DNA of 64,000 nt from Flemingiibacterium sp045635785 (GTDB lineage Bacteria > Bacillota > Clostridia > Oscillospirales > CAG-272): assembly GCA_045635785.1 (NCBI GenBank), contig JAZTWJ010000052.1, forward strand, positions 1 to 64,000, written 5' to 3'. The notes under the pieces were generated by a model. That model worked only from the letters and a program-made list of their open reading frames with translations, ran no database searches and was not told the DNA's origin. Of the stretch, positions 25,549 to 34,072 are shown piece by piece. The stretch's first letter is position 1. The number at the start of each line of letters is the position of its first letter. Both the position numbers and the translations under genes were made by a program.

Positions 25549-26397
25549 ATGTATAGGATCACCGCAAAGAAAAGCTTGAATCCCACCGTCACCATGATGA
25601 ACATCGAGGCGCCGCTTGTTGCTAAAAAGGCACAGCCAGGTCAGTTCATCATTCTCCGTACCGATGCGGACGGCGAGCGCATCCCTCTCACCATTGCAGG
25701 CTATGATCGCGCCGCAGGCACCGTAAAGATCATTTTCCAGATCGTCGGCGCCACCACCGAAAAATTGAATCACAAAAATGTGGGAGATTCTCTCTCCGAT
25801 TTTGTGGGCCCCCTTGGCATGCCCACCGAGCTGGAAGGACTGAAAAACGTTCTGATCGTAGGCGGCGGCGTAGGCTGTGCCATCGCCCTGCCCATCGCTG
25901 CGGCTCTGCATGAAGCAGGATGTCATGTAACCTCTGTCATCGGCTTCCGTTCAAAGGATCTGCTGATCCTCGAAGACGAATTCAAAGCGGCATCGGAGCG
26001 TCTGGTTGTCATGACCGACCACGGCTCCTACGGCAGAGAAGGCAATGTCTGCATTCCGCTGAACGAAATGTTCGCCGCAGGCGAGCGATTTGATAAGGTC
26101 ATCACCATCGGTCCCCTCATCATGATGAAATTTGTTGTCGAGGCGACACGTCCCACGGGAATTCCCTGTGTTGTTTCCATGAATCCCATCATGATCGACG
26201 GCACGGGAATGTGCGGCGGATGCCGTCTGACTCTGCATCGCGACGGACAGCGCATCACCAAATTCGCTTGTGTGGACGGACCCGATTTCAATGGCTACGA
26301 GGTGGATTTTGACGAGGCAATGGAGCGCGGCACCATGTTCCGCGATTTTGAACGCCACGCCCATGAGGAAGCCTGCAATCTGTTCAAAAACGCATAA
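25549..26397 (+). CDS. nfnA: NADH-dependent reduced ferredoxin:NADP+ oxidoreductase subunit A (NfnA/SudB-like)
   Basis: 282 aa. An N-terminal FAD-binding barrel (about 1-95, PGQFIILRTDADGERIPLTIAGYD) is followed by an NAD-binding Rossmann section (VLIVGGGVGCAIALPIAAAL, about 100-120). The C-terminal 2Fe-2S ligands are in GTGMCGGCRLTL and FACVDGPDF. The neighbour is the NfnB-like large subunit, 26 nt downstream, so the pair probably forms the electron-bifurcating complex that balances NADH, ferredoxin and NADPH in anaerobes. The older label is sulfide dehydrogenase or dihydroorotate dehydrogenase-type electron transfer subunit. Confidence 0.92.
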   Translation: MYRITAKKSLNPTVTMMNIEAPLVAKKAQPGQFIILRTDADGERIPLTIAGYDRAAGTVKIIFQIVGATTEKLNHKNVGDSLSDFVGPLGMPTELEGLKNVLIVGGGVGCAIALPIAAALHEAGCHVTSVIGFRSKDLLILEDEFKAASERLVVMTDHGSYGREGNVCIPLNEMFAAGERFDKVITIGPLIMMKFVVEATRPTGIPCVVSMNPIMIDGTGMCGGCRLTLHRDGQRITKFACVDGPDFNGYEVDFDEAMERGTMFRDFERHAHEEACNLFKNA

Positions 26398-26423
26398 TAT
26401 CGCAATAAAAGGAAGATAGACAA

Positions 26424-27836
26424 ATGTCTAACATGTCAAACATCAAAAATCCTATGCCCACGCAGGATCCTGCAAAACGGGCGCATAATTTCGATGAGGT
26501 CGCCCTCGGCTATTCGAAAGAAGCCGCGCTGGACGAAGCTCTGCGCTGTCTTGACTGCAAGCATATGCCTTGCGTAAGCGGCTGTCCCGTCAACATTCAC
26601 ATTCCCGCCTTCATCGGCAAAATTCGCGAGTGCGATTTCGAGGGCGCATATCAAATCATCGCAAAGACATCCTCTCTGCCGGCGGTTTGCGGTCGTGTAT
26701 GCCCGCAGGAAACCCAATGCGAGGCGAAATGTGTCCGCGGCATCAAAGGCGAGCCGGTGGGAATCGGCAGATTGGAACGGTTTGTCGCCGACTGGCACAA
26801 TGCCCATTCAAGCATGCCTTCCGAGCCCGTAAAATTCAACGGTCACAAGGTTGCCGTTATCGGATCGGGCCCTTCCGGTCTGACCTGCGCAGGCGATCTT
26901 GCCCGCATGGGATACAGCGTCACCGTTTTTGAAGCTCTGCATACCGCAGGCGGTGTGCTGGTATACGGCATCCCCGAATTCCGTCTTCCCAAGGCGATCG
27001 TCGAAAAGGAAGTGGAAAATTTGAAGGCGATGGGCGTAAAAATCGAAACCAATGTGGTCATCGGCAAAACGCTTACCGTGGATGAGCTGTTCGAGGAGGG
27101 CTTTGAGGCAGTGTTCATCGGCTCGGGAGCAGGTCTCCCCGCCTTCATGAATATCCCCGGCGAAAGCCTCAAGGGCGTATATTCGGCAAACGAATATCTC
27201 ACGCGCTCCAATCTGATGAAAGCATTCCGAGAAAATCCCGTCACGCCCATTTCCAAGGGCGGCAAGGTCGCCGTAGTAGGCGGCGGCAACGTGGCGATGG
27301 ATGCGGCAAGAACCGCTCTGCGTCTCGGCGCCGATAAGGTCTATATCGTCTACCGCCGTTCCATGGAGGAGCTTCCTGCGCGCCGTGAGGAGGTAGAGCA
27401 TGCCATGGAGGAGGGGATCGAATTCCTTCTTCTCAACAATCCCGTGGAGATCCTCGGCTATCGCAACGAAAACGACCGTCGCGATCCGAAAAACGGCTGT
27501 GTAACCGGCATGCGCTGCATCAAAATGGAGCTTGGCGAGCCGGATGAAAAGGGACGTCGCCGTCCCATCCCCGTGGAGGGCAGTGAATATGTTCTGGATG
27601 TGGATACAGTGGTTATTTCTATCGGTACCACACCCAATCCGCTGATCAAATCCACCACCGAAGGGCTGGAGGTCAATTCACACGGCGGCATTATCGTCAA
27701 CGAAGACGGGCTGACATCCCGCAGCGCGGTCTATGCGGGCGGAGACGCCGTAACAGGCGCCGCCACGGTCATTTCCGCCATGGGTGCAGGCAAAACTGCG
27801 GCAAAAGCCATCAACGAATATCTGAGCAACAAGTAA
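26424..27836 (+). CDS. nfnB: NfnB / NADPH-dependent glutamate synthase small-subunit homologue
   Basis: 470 aa. The N-terminal ferredoxin-like helical domain has two sets of Cys: CLDCKHMPCVSGCPV and CGRVCPQETQCEAKCVRG (4Fe-4S clusters). An FAD site VAVIGSGPSGLTCAGDLARMGY (about 141-162) and an NADP site VAVVGGGNVAMDAARTALRLGA (about 283-304) follow, with TPNPLI and DAVTGAATVISAMGAGK near the C-terminus. It is often annotated gltA/gltD. Its pairing with nfnA and the absence of a glutamate synthase large subunit favour NfnB. Two terminators follow. Confidence 0.93.
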   Translation: MSNMSNIKNPMPTQDPAKRAHNFDEVALGYSKEAALDEALRCLDCKHMPCVSGCPVNIHIPAFIGKIRECDFEGAYQIIAKTSSLPAVCGRVCPQETQCEAKCVRGIKGEPVGIGRLERFVADWHNAHSSMPSEPVKFNGHKVAVIGSGPSGLTCAGDLARMGYSVTVFEALHTAGGVLVYGIPEFRLPKAIVEKEVENLKAMGVKIETNVVIGKTLTVDELFEEGFEAVFIGSGAGLPAFMNIPGESLKGVYSANEYLTRSNLMKAFRENPVTPISKGGKVAVVGGGNVAMDAARTALRLGADKVYIVYRRSMEELPARREEVEHAMEEGIEFLLLNNPVEILGYRNENDRRDPKNGCVTGMRCIKMELGEPDEKGRRRPIPVEGSEYVLDVDTVVISIGTTPNPLIKSTTEGLEVNSHGGIIVNEDGLTSRSAVYAGGDAVTGAATVISAMGAGKTAAKAINEYLSNK

Positions 27837-27840
27837 AAAT

Positions 27841-27872
27841 ATCCCGCGGTGCTGTGACCAACACCGCGGGAT
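27841..27872 (+). terminator. stem-loop after nfnB
   Basis: Stem ATCCCGCGGTG / CACCGCGGGAT with loop CTGTGACCAA and a weak T tract (CACTGTTTTC). Confidence 0.75.
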
Positions 27873-27891
27873 CACTGTTTTCGGAAAAATA

Positions 27892-27926
27892 TAAGGCAGT
27901 CGCTGCAGCGCGACTGCCTTTTTAAC
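27892..27926. terminator. terminator between nfnB and mgsA
   Basis: Stem AAGGCAGTCGC / GCGACTGCCTT followed by TTTAAC. It can serve both convergent units. Confidence 0.8.
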
Positions 27927-27945
27927 TGAACGGTCTGTTCTTATT

Positions 27946-28362
27946 TTAATGATTGCGAGATGACTTGGGATTTACAATTTCGCGCCAATCAAGTCCGCCG
28001 TTTTCCAGCGCGCAGACCAAAACCTCGGCGGTCGCAATATTGGTCGCCACCGGCACATTGTAAACATCGCACATGCGGAGAAGGTTGTTATGCTCCTCGT
28101 CAAATGCCACATCTCTTGAAGTGTCTCTGAAATAAATGAGAAGATCAATTTCGTTGTATGCAATACGGGATGTAATTTGCTGTGCACCGCCGTGCGCGCC
28201 GGAAAGGAGACGCTCGATATGAAGACCGGTCGCCTCGGAAATATATTTGCCGGTAATACCGGTTGCACAAAGACTATGCTTGCACAGAATACCACAGTAT
28301 GCAATACAGAACTGCGTCATAAGCTCTTTTTTCTTGTCGTCAGCGATGATTGCAATTTCCAT
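27946..28362 (-). CDS. mgsA: methylglyoxal synthase
   Basis: 138 aa cytosolic enzyme converting dihydroxyacetone phosphate to methylglyoxal (glycolytic bypass). It has IAIIADDKKKELM at the N-terminus, ATGITGKYI (phosphate site), LLSGAHGGAQQI and LLIYFRDTSRD with the catalytic Asp. CDVYNVPVATNIATAE is near the C-terminus. The usual FFRDP appears as YFRDT. It lies 60 nt after the MinD-like gene; in many Clostridia mgsA closes the min/rodA cluster, so this pair may be a remnant of that arrangement. Confidence 0.95.
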   Translation of the reverse strand: MEIAIIADDKKKELMTQFCIAYCGILCKHSLCATGITGKYISEATGLHIERLLSGAHGGAQQITSRIAYNEIDLLIYFRDTSRDVAFDEEHNNLLRMCDVYNVPVATNIATAEVLVCALENGGLDWREIVNPKSSRNH

Positions 28363-28422
28363 TTGTGAATCCTATCCTTTCGTTTTTCTGGGATTGCCAT
28401 ATCTTTTTCTATGAATCTTTTT

Positions 28423-29307
28423 CTATATCTGCCCAAAAAGGCGTTTTAACTGTCTTTTGACCTGCATTCCGCGGAAGCCGTAGAACAGCGGCACATATTT
28501 TCCATCCAGTCTGCAAGCGATATTATCAAAAGCGATCGCCGCATTGGAGCTCTTCAGCTGGCATGCAAGCCTGCCGTTTTCCGCCGCCAGCATCATTTCC
28601 GTCTCATAGGGAACGATGCCGCAGAGCTGGATAAAGGATTTGTCAATAATTTCATTGATGCCCGGTCTTGTGCCGCCAATGGCGCTGGCAAGATCGAAGC
28701 TGTTGATCAGCAGTCGCTGTTCAGGAACCCTTCTTCGCAGAAGATAGTCGCCTGTCTGCCCCGCCGCCCGTATGCTGGAGGGCTGATGGGATGCCACGAT
28801 GATGGCACTGTCCGTCATGCCGGAATCAAGCACCGCAGGAACACCGAGAGAGCCGGGTGTATCAAGCAAAATATAGTCAAAGGGCTTGAAATTCAGCGCA
28901 TCCGTGAGAACTTTCTTAAATTCCTCTGCCGTGATATCATGGCCGCCGCGGAAGGGTGCCGCCGCAAAATAAAGGCTGTCACAGCGTTCATCCTGCAAAA
29001 GCACACGGGAAAGCGCAGCGCGTCCCTTGGCAGCGTCGTATATATCATACATGATCTCATTTTCGACCCCGAGCACCAGATCCAGGCAGCGCATGTCGAA
29101 ATCGCAATCGCATAGAAGCACCAGCTTGCCGCGCCGAGCCAGCGCCATGGCAAGGTTCGCCGCCACCGTTGATTTTCCGACTCCGCCTTTGCACGAGGTG
29201 ATAAGCGTAATCTTTGCCGTGTTAATACCCCCTGCCGTTTCGCAGCAATGAGCTCTTTTTTTGATACATTCTGCAACATACGAAAATGCGTGTAGAAGCC
29301 CACGCAT
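28423..29307 (-). CDS. MinD-like ParA-family ATPase with membrane-targeting tail
   Basis: 294 aa from the ATG at 29307; the conserved protein begins about residue 30 (ITLITSCKGGVGKSTVAANLAMAL, deviant Walker A). LLCDCDFDMRCLD and DYILLDTPGSLG follow, and the last residues GMQVKRQLKRLFGQI form an amphipathic helix like the MinD membrane anchor. Neither minC nor minE is adjacent. The N-terminus is uncertain. The ATG lies inside a 10-bp inverted repeat without a good ribosome site, and the next plausible start would be a non-ATG codon near 29226 after AGGGGGT. Likely role: division-site placement or another polar/nucleoid ATPase. Confidence 0.8.
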   Translation of the reverse strand: MRGLLHAFSYVAECIKKRAHCCETAGGINTAKITLITSCKGGVGKSTVAANLAMALARRGKLVLLCDCDFDMRCLDLVLGVENEIMYDIYDAAKGRAALSRVLLQDERCDSLYFAAAPFRGGHDITAEEFKKVLTDALNFKPFDYILLDTPGSLGVPAVLDSGMTDSAIIVASHQPSSIRAAGQTGDYLLRRRVPEQRLLINSFDLASAIGGTRPGINEIIDKSFIQLCGIVPYETEMMLAAENGRLACQLKSSNAAIAFDNIACRLDGKYVPLFYGFRGMQVKRQLKRLFGQI

Positions 29308-29619
29308 TTTTCAATTCATTAGCATGTAAACACAAATTGTTTATTATATTAATAATATGATACCATGTTTTTGTGGTTTCTGTCAATAGTGCAACGCAAT
29401 TTTTTACCAATAAAACCGCAGATTTTACAGTTTGTACAAATATAATTCGCATTGTTTCGCAAAAAAACGGCATTGTTTCGGCAAAATCACATCACAATCG
29501 GAAAAATGCCGAAAAAAAGATCGATCTCGCCTTGAATATTTACAAAATGCGGATTGTTTTTTTGCGTAAAATCGTGTATAATAATTATAACTTTATATTT
29601 TTAAGGAGATTTGAAAACA
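29308..29619. other. divergent intergenic region between the MinD-like gene and glyA
   Basis: 312 bp, AT-rich, no gene. The minus-strand promoter TTGACA (29381-29386) and TATCAT (29357-29362), spacer 18, serves the MinD-like gene. The plus-strand promoter TTGTTT (29554-29559) and TATAAT (29577-29582), spacer 17, serves glyA. AAGGAG at 29603-29608 is the glyA ribosome site. No purine or glycine riboswitch was recognised. Confidence 0.7.
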
Positions 29620-30867
29620 ATGGTTAAGAAAAACATGGAATTTATCAAAGGCTTCGATGCCGAGATCGGCGAGGCGATCGAAAAGGAATACGCCCGTCAG
29701 CAGAGAGGTCTTGAGCTGATCGCATCCGAAAACGTGGTCTCTCCCGCAGTCATGGCTGCCATGGGTACTGTGCTCACCAACAAGTATGCGGAGGGTTACC
29801 CGGGCAAGCGTTACTACGGCGGATGCGAGTGCGTGGACATCGCCGAAAATATTGCCATCGAGCGCGCAAAGAAGCTGTTCGGTGCCGAGCATGCAAACGT
29901 ACAGCCCCACTCCGGCGCGCAGGCGAACACCGCCGTGTATCTGGCTCTGCTCAATCCCGGCGATACCGTTATGGGTATGAATCTTGCCCACGGCGGTCAT
30001 CTGACCCACGGCAGCCCCGTCAATATTTCGGGTATTCTGTACAACTTCATCCCCTACGGCGTTGAGGACGATACCGGTACCATCGACTACGACAAGGTGG
30101 AATTCCTTGCAAACGAACACAAGCCGAAGCTCATCGTAGCTGGCGCATCCGCTTACCCCCGTGTTATCGACTTCAAGCGTCTTTCCGAAATTGCAAAGTC
30201 TGTGGGCGCGTATCTGATGGTTGACATGGCACACATCGCCGGTCTGGTTGCGGCAGGTCTGCATCCCAATCCCGTTCCCTATGCGGATGTTGTCACCACC
30301 ACCACCCACAAAACGCTGCGCGGTCCTCGCGGCGGTATGATCCTCTGCCGTGAAGAGCTGGCAAAGGCGATCAACAAGGCAGTTTTCCCCGGCACCCAGG
30401 GCGGTCCGCTCATGCACGTCATCGCATCCAAGGCAGTATGCTTCGGTGAGGCGCTCAAGCCCGAATTTAAGGCATATCAGGAGCAGATCGTAAAGAATGC
30501 GGCAGCTCTTGCCGACGGTTTGGTAGCCGAAGGCTTCAATCTGGTTTCCGGCGGCACCGACAATCACCTTATGTTAGTGGATCTTCGCAACATGGGCATC
30601 ACCGGCAAGCAGCTGGAAAAGCAGCTCGATGAGGTTTACATCACCGTCAATAAGAACGCAGTTCCCAACGATCCCGAGTCTCCCTTTGTTACCAGCGGTG
30701 TGCGCATCGGTACCCCCGCAGTTACTTCCCGCGGACTGAAAGAGGACGATATGAAGGTTATCGCCCATCTCATCAAGCTGGCTGCTACCGATTTCGAAAA
30801 CTCCGCCGACTATATCCGCGCAGAGGTTACGAAAATCTGTCAAAAATACCCGCTTTATGAGGGCTGA
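29620..30867 (+). CDS. glyA: serine hydroxymethyltransferase
   Basis: 415 aa PLP enzyme interconverting serine and glycine with tetrahydrofolate. Motifs are LELIASENVVSPAV (about 31-44), KYAEGYPGKRYYGGCECVD, HSGAQANTAVYLAL, and TTTHKTLRGPRGGMILC containing the PLP lysine (about 227). The C-terminal region is TSGVRIGTPAVTSRG. The ATG at 29620 lies 11 nt from AAGGAG; a TTG at 29611 would be too close. Codon use is strongly biased, as in abundant proteins. It is monocistronic or weakly linked to cinA. Confidence 0.98.
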   Translation: MVKKNMEFIKGFDAEIGEAIEKEYARQQRGLELIASENVVSPAVMAAMGTVLTNKYAEGYPGKRYYGGCECVDIAENIAIERAKKLFGAEHANVQPHSGAQANTAVYLALLNPGDTVMGMNLAHGGHLTHGSPVNISGILYNFIPYGVEDDTGTIDYDKVEFLANEHKPKLIVAGASAYPRVIDFKRLSEIAKSVGAYLMVDMAHIAGLVAAGLHPNPVPYADVVTTTTHKTLRGPRGGMILCREELAKAINKAVFPGTQGGPLMHVIASKAVCFGEALKPEFKAYQEQIVKNAAALADGLVAEGFNLVSGGTDNHLMLVDLRNMGITGKQLEKQLDEVYITVNKNAVPNDPESPFVTSGVRIGTPAVTSRGLKEDDMKVIAHLIKLAATDFENSADYIRAEVTKICQKYPLYEG

Positions 30868-30886
30868 TTAAACCGAATTTTTACAT

Positions 30887-30938
30887 ACGAACGACAAAGA
30901 AGGGCTGTGGCATCCATGCCATACCCTTCGCCGTTCGA
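30887..30938 (+). other. long interrupted stem-loop between glyA and cinA
   Basis: CGAACG...CGTTCG outside, GAAGGG/CCCTTC and TGTGGCAT/ATGCCATA inside, forming a long near-continuous hairpin. No T tract follows, so it may be an RNA-processing or 3'-protecting structure rather than an intrinsic terminator. Confidence 0.5.
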
Positions 30939-30978
30939 ATAATAATTCGTGCTTTTGCGCGAAGATTCGGAGAAGGCA

Positions 30979-32235
30979 ATGATTAAAATTAACAGCGCAG
31001 AAATTCTGTGTGTCGGCACCGAGCTGCTTCTCGGCGACATCATCAACACGGACGCGGCATATATTTCCCGCAGACTTGCATCGCTTGGCATCAACCAATA
31101 TTACCAAGGCGTGGTAGGCGACAATCCCATTCGTTTGGAAGGTGCCTTGAAGCTTGCGCTGTCCCGCAGCGATCTTGTCATTCTCACAGGCGGACTTGGG
31201 CCCACCTACGACGATCTGACCAAGGAAACCGCCGCTAAGCTCATGAAGCGCGCCATGTTCATGCACGAGGAAAGCCTCACGCGTATGATGGCGCGCATGA
31301 ATCGCTATGGAGCGCCCATCACCGAAAACAACAAAAAACAGGCTCTCATGCCAGAAGGCGCCATTGTTTTCAAAAATGATTACGGCACCGCACCCGGGCT
31401 TGCCATCGAGGACGAAGAACAGGGAAAGATCATCATTCTGCTTCCCGGGCCGCCCCGTGAGCTGGAGCCAATGTTCGCTGAGCAGGTGGAACCGTATCTG
31501 AAGAAATTCTCCGACCACGTTCTGGTTTCAAAAACCATTCACATCTTCGGCATGGGAGAATCCCGCGTGGAATCCATCCTGCGCCCGTTGATGCTGGAAT
31601 CGAAGAATCCCACCATCGCGCCCTATGCCAAGGACGGCGAGGTACAGCTGCGCGTGACTGCCTCCGGCAAAACCGCAGACGAATGCATCGCCCTTTGCGA
31701 TGCCGCCATCGAAAAAATCTACGATAGCGAAGTCGGCGCCTTCATCTACGGCGTGGATGTGGGCTCGCTGGAGCAGGCGTTTGTCAACGAGCTGATCAAG
31801 CAGCACAAAAAGGTCGCCTGCGCGGAATCCTGCACGGGCGGTTATGTGGCAAAACGCATCACCAATGTGAGCGGTGCCAGCGAGGTTCTTGAAGGCAGTA
31901 TCGTCACCTACGCCAATCGCGTGAAGGAGAACTTCGTCCACGTTTCACATGAAACGTTGCAATCCCACGGCGCGGTTTCCCGTGAAACGGCGCTCGAAAT
32001 GGCGCGCGGCGTCAGAAAACTGTTTGACGCAGATGTGGGAATCTCCACCACAGGCATCGCCGGCCCCGGCGGCGGCACGCCCGAAAAGCCTGTCGGCACC
32101 GTATTTGTTGCCGTCTGCTGCGGCGAAAAAGAGGACGTGCGCGAGCTGCATGTGGGTAACGGGCTTGCCACCCGCGAATATGTTCGCTATGTTTCCGCAA
32201 GCAATGCGCTGGATTTGGCACGGCGGATGCTTTGA
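30979..32235 (+). CDS. cinA: CinA-family protein (competence/damage-inducible; NMN amidase domain)
   Basis: 418 aa. The N-terminal MoCF-like domain (SAEILCVGTELLLGDIINTDA, LTGGLGPTYDDLTKE; about 1-170) and C-terminal CinA domain (CAESCTGGYVAKRITNVSGASEVLEGSIVTYAN; about 280-418) are both complete. The C-terminal domain in known members deamidates nicotinamide mononucleotide; the N-terminal one has ADP-ribose pyrophosphatase activity. The start ATG at 30979 follows GGAGAAGGC. Two parS-like sequences lie in the 3' part of the gene (31941-31989). It is not next to recA here, which lies 17 kb away. Confidence 0.95.
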   Translation: MIKINSAEILCVGTELLLGDIINTDAAYISRRLASLGINQYYQGVVGDNPIRLEGALKLALSRSDLVILTGGLGPTYDDLTKETAAKLMKRAMFMHEESLTRMMARMNRYGAPITENNKKQALMPEGAIVFKNDYGTAPGLAIEDEEQGKIIILLPGPPRELEPMFAEQVEPYLKKFSDHVLVSKTIHIFGMGESRVESILRPLMLESKNPTIAPYAKDGEVQLRVTASGKTADECIALCDAAIEKIYDSEVGAFIYGVDVGSLEQAFVNELIKQHKKVACAESCTGGYVAKRITNVSGASEVLEGSIVTYANRVKENFVHVSHETLQSHGAVSRETALEMARGVRKLFDADVGISTTGIAGPGGGTPEKPVGTVFVAVCCGEKEDVRELHVGNGLATREYVRYVSASNALDLARRML

Positions 32236-32330
32236 TCGACTAGCTCGAAAATAACAAACAGGCATCCTCGTCTCTATGAAACAGCGCATGCCTCAGCCAA
32301 CAAGCGAAGACTTTTAGAAAGGAGCGACGC

Positions 32331-33611
32331 ATGAACGCAACACAACTGATTGCCGCCATTAAAAGCGGTCAATACGACGGCATTTTCACCGAGCTTTACT
32401 TCAAAGACGCCATCGAGGCGCAAAAAGAGCGCTACTGCAAGGTGGTCAATGAATTTGCCGCATTGTTCGGCGGCGAGCGTGAAATCTCGCTTTTTTCTGT
32501 GGCGGGCAGAAGCGAAATCTCGGGCAACCATACTGACCACAACTACGGAAAAGTTCTTGCAGCTTCCATTGATCTCGATATCATCGCCGCGGCATCCCCA
32601 AGAGCGGATTTGCACATCAATATCAAGTCCGAGGGATTCCCGATTGACGAGGTGGATATTACGGATCCCTCTGTGGATGAGTCGCGTTACTACACCTCCG
32701 GCTCCATTATTTCGGGCATGTGCAGCGGCTTTCTTAAATACGGACACCGTGTGGGCGGCTATGACGCATACACCACATCCAATGTTCTAAAAGGCTCGGG
32801 GCTTTCTTCCTCCGCGGCATTTGAGGATATGGTGGGCTTCATTCTCAACCATTTCTATAACGACGGCGCGGTTGAAAATGCGGAAATCGCAAAAATCGCC
32901 CAGTATTCCGAAAACGTATTCTTCGGCAAGCCAAGCGGACTGATGGATCAGACCGCATGTGCGGTCGGCGGCTTTGTTGCCATCGACTTCAAGAATCCGA
33001 AGGACCCCATCATCGAAAAGCTTCCCTTTGACCTTTCCGCAGCAGGCTATAGTCTTTGCATCGTCAACACGGGTGGAAATCATGCCAACCTCAACGACGA
33101 CTACGCATCCGTTCCCGCCGAGATGAAAAAGATCGCCTCCTACTTCGGCAAGCCCGTACTGCGCGAGGTGACGCCGGAAGAAATCCTCGGCAACATCAAG
33201 AGTCTCCGCGAACTTGCGGGCGACCGTGCTGTGCTGCGTGCCATCCATTACAAGAGCGAAAACGAGCGCGTAACAAGACAAACCTCCGCACTCAAAGCAG
33301 GCGATATAGATAATTTCTTCAAAGATGTTATGGCATCAGGCAATTCCAGCTTCAAGTACCTGCAAAATGTTTACTCCGTCATAAATGTGAAAGAGCAGGG
33401 GCTTTCTCTTGCGCTCTGCCTCACAGAAATCGCGCTAAAGGGCAAAAAAGCGGCTTATCGCGTGCACGGCGGCGGCTTTGCAGGCACGATTCAGGCATTT
33501 GTTGCAAACGAAGATGTTCCCGCCTTCCGCGAGGCGCTTGACAGCGCTTTTGGAGACGGGGCAACCACCGTTCTTAAAGTGCGCCCCTATGGCGCCATTC
33601 GGATCCAGTGA
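32331..33611 (+). CDS. galK: galactokinase (GHMP kinase family)
   Basis: 426 aa. The galactokinase signature GRSEISGNHTDHNYGKVLA (about 64-82) holds the sugar-binding residues, the GHMP ATP loop is LKGSGLSSSAAFEDM (about 150-164), and the third motif is YRVHGGGFAGTIQAFV near the C-terminus. It is longer than E. coli GalK (382) because of an N-terminal extension of about 40 residues. galT and galE are absent nearby, so the physiological sugar could be another hexose. The start follows AAAGGAGCGACGC. Confidence 0.88.
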   Translation: MNATQLIAAIKSGQYDGIFTELYFKDAIEAQKERYCKVVNEFAALFGGEREISLFSVAGRSEISGNHTDHNYGKVLAASIDLDIIAAASPRADLHINIKSEGFPIDEVDITDPSVDESRYYTSGSIISGMCSGFLKYGHRVGGYDAYTTSNVLKGSGLSSSAAFEDMVGFILNHFYNDGAVENAEIAKIAQYSENVFFGKPSGLMDQTACAVGGFVAIDFKNPKDPIIEKLPFDLSAAGYSLCIVNTGGNHANLNDDYASVPAEMKKIASYFGKPVLREVTPEEILGNIKSLRELAGDRAVLRAIHYKSENERVTRQTSALKAGDIDNFFKDVMASGNSSFKYLQNVYSVINVKEQGLSLALCLTEIALKGKKAAYRVHGGGFAGTIQAFVANEDVPAFREALDSAFGDGATTVLKVRPYGAIRIQ

Positions 33612-34069
33612 TGGCAAAAAAGAAAGTAAAAAGAGCGCCCTCCGCAGCCTCGCGCAAGGATGCAGGACCGGGCGATAAGAAAAAATTCAATCTCCAACGC
33701 GCACTTTATCTGTTTATATCCACACTGGCGGCATTCGCCTTGCTTGAAGGCGTGATCGCGGCAGAAGAACGGGCAGGTCTTGCCTTCAGCATCATCACAC
33801 CGATCTATTATATCATCTGCACCGTGCTGTTTCTTGTGGTGGTTTTTCTCAACCGCGGCTTCTCAAAACGGGAGCTGACGCCCGATATGTTAGATGAAGG
33901 CACCCCGCACGAAGATGCCGTAAAAATCTGCGAAAAGGTGAATCATCAGAAAAAGCTATCCAAAAAAGTCATGCTGATGCTCGTACCCTTTGTACTTGCG
34001 GTGCTGCTTGACATCATCTACCTTTTCTACGGCGATATGCTTGTCGGAATTTTCTCGATCTTCTCATAA
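33611..34069 (+). CDS. predicted three-helix membrane protein, function unknown
   Basis: 152 aa. A Lys/Arg-rich N-terminus (1-30) is followed by hydrophobic segments at about 34-50, 58-80 and 122-150. A short acidic linker between (ELTPDMLDEGTPHED) is probably cytosolic. No family recognised. The ATG overlaps the galK stop (TGATG), and the gene ends 3 nt before the WalJ-like gene, so it is co-transcribed with both. Confidence 0.75.
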   Translation: MAKKKVKRAPSAASRKDAGPGDKKKFNLQRALYLFISTLAAFALLEGVIAAEERAGLAFSIITPIYYIICTVLFLVVVFLNRGFSKRELTPDMLDEGTPHEDAVKICEKVNHQKKLSKKVMLMLVPFVLAVLLDIIYLFYGDMLVGIFSIFS

Positions 34070-34072
34070 GCC

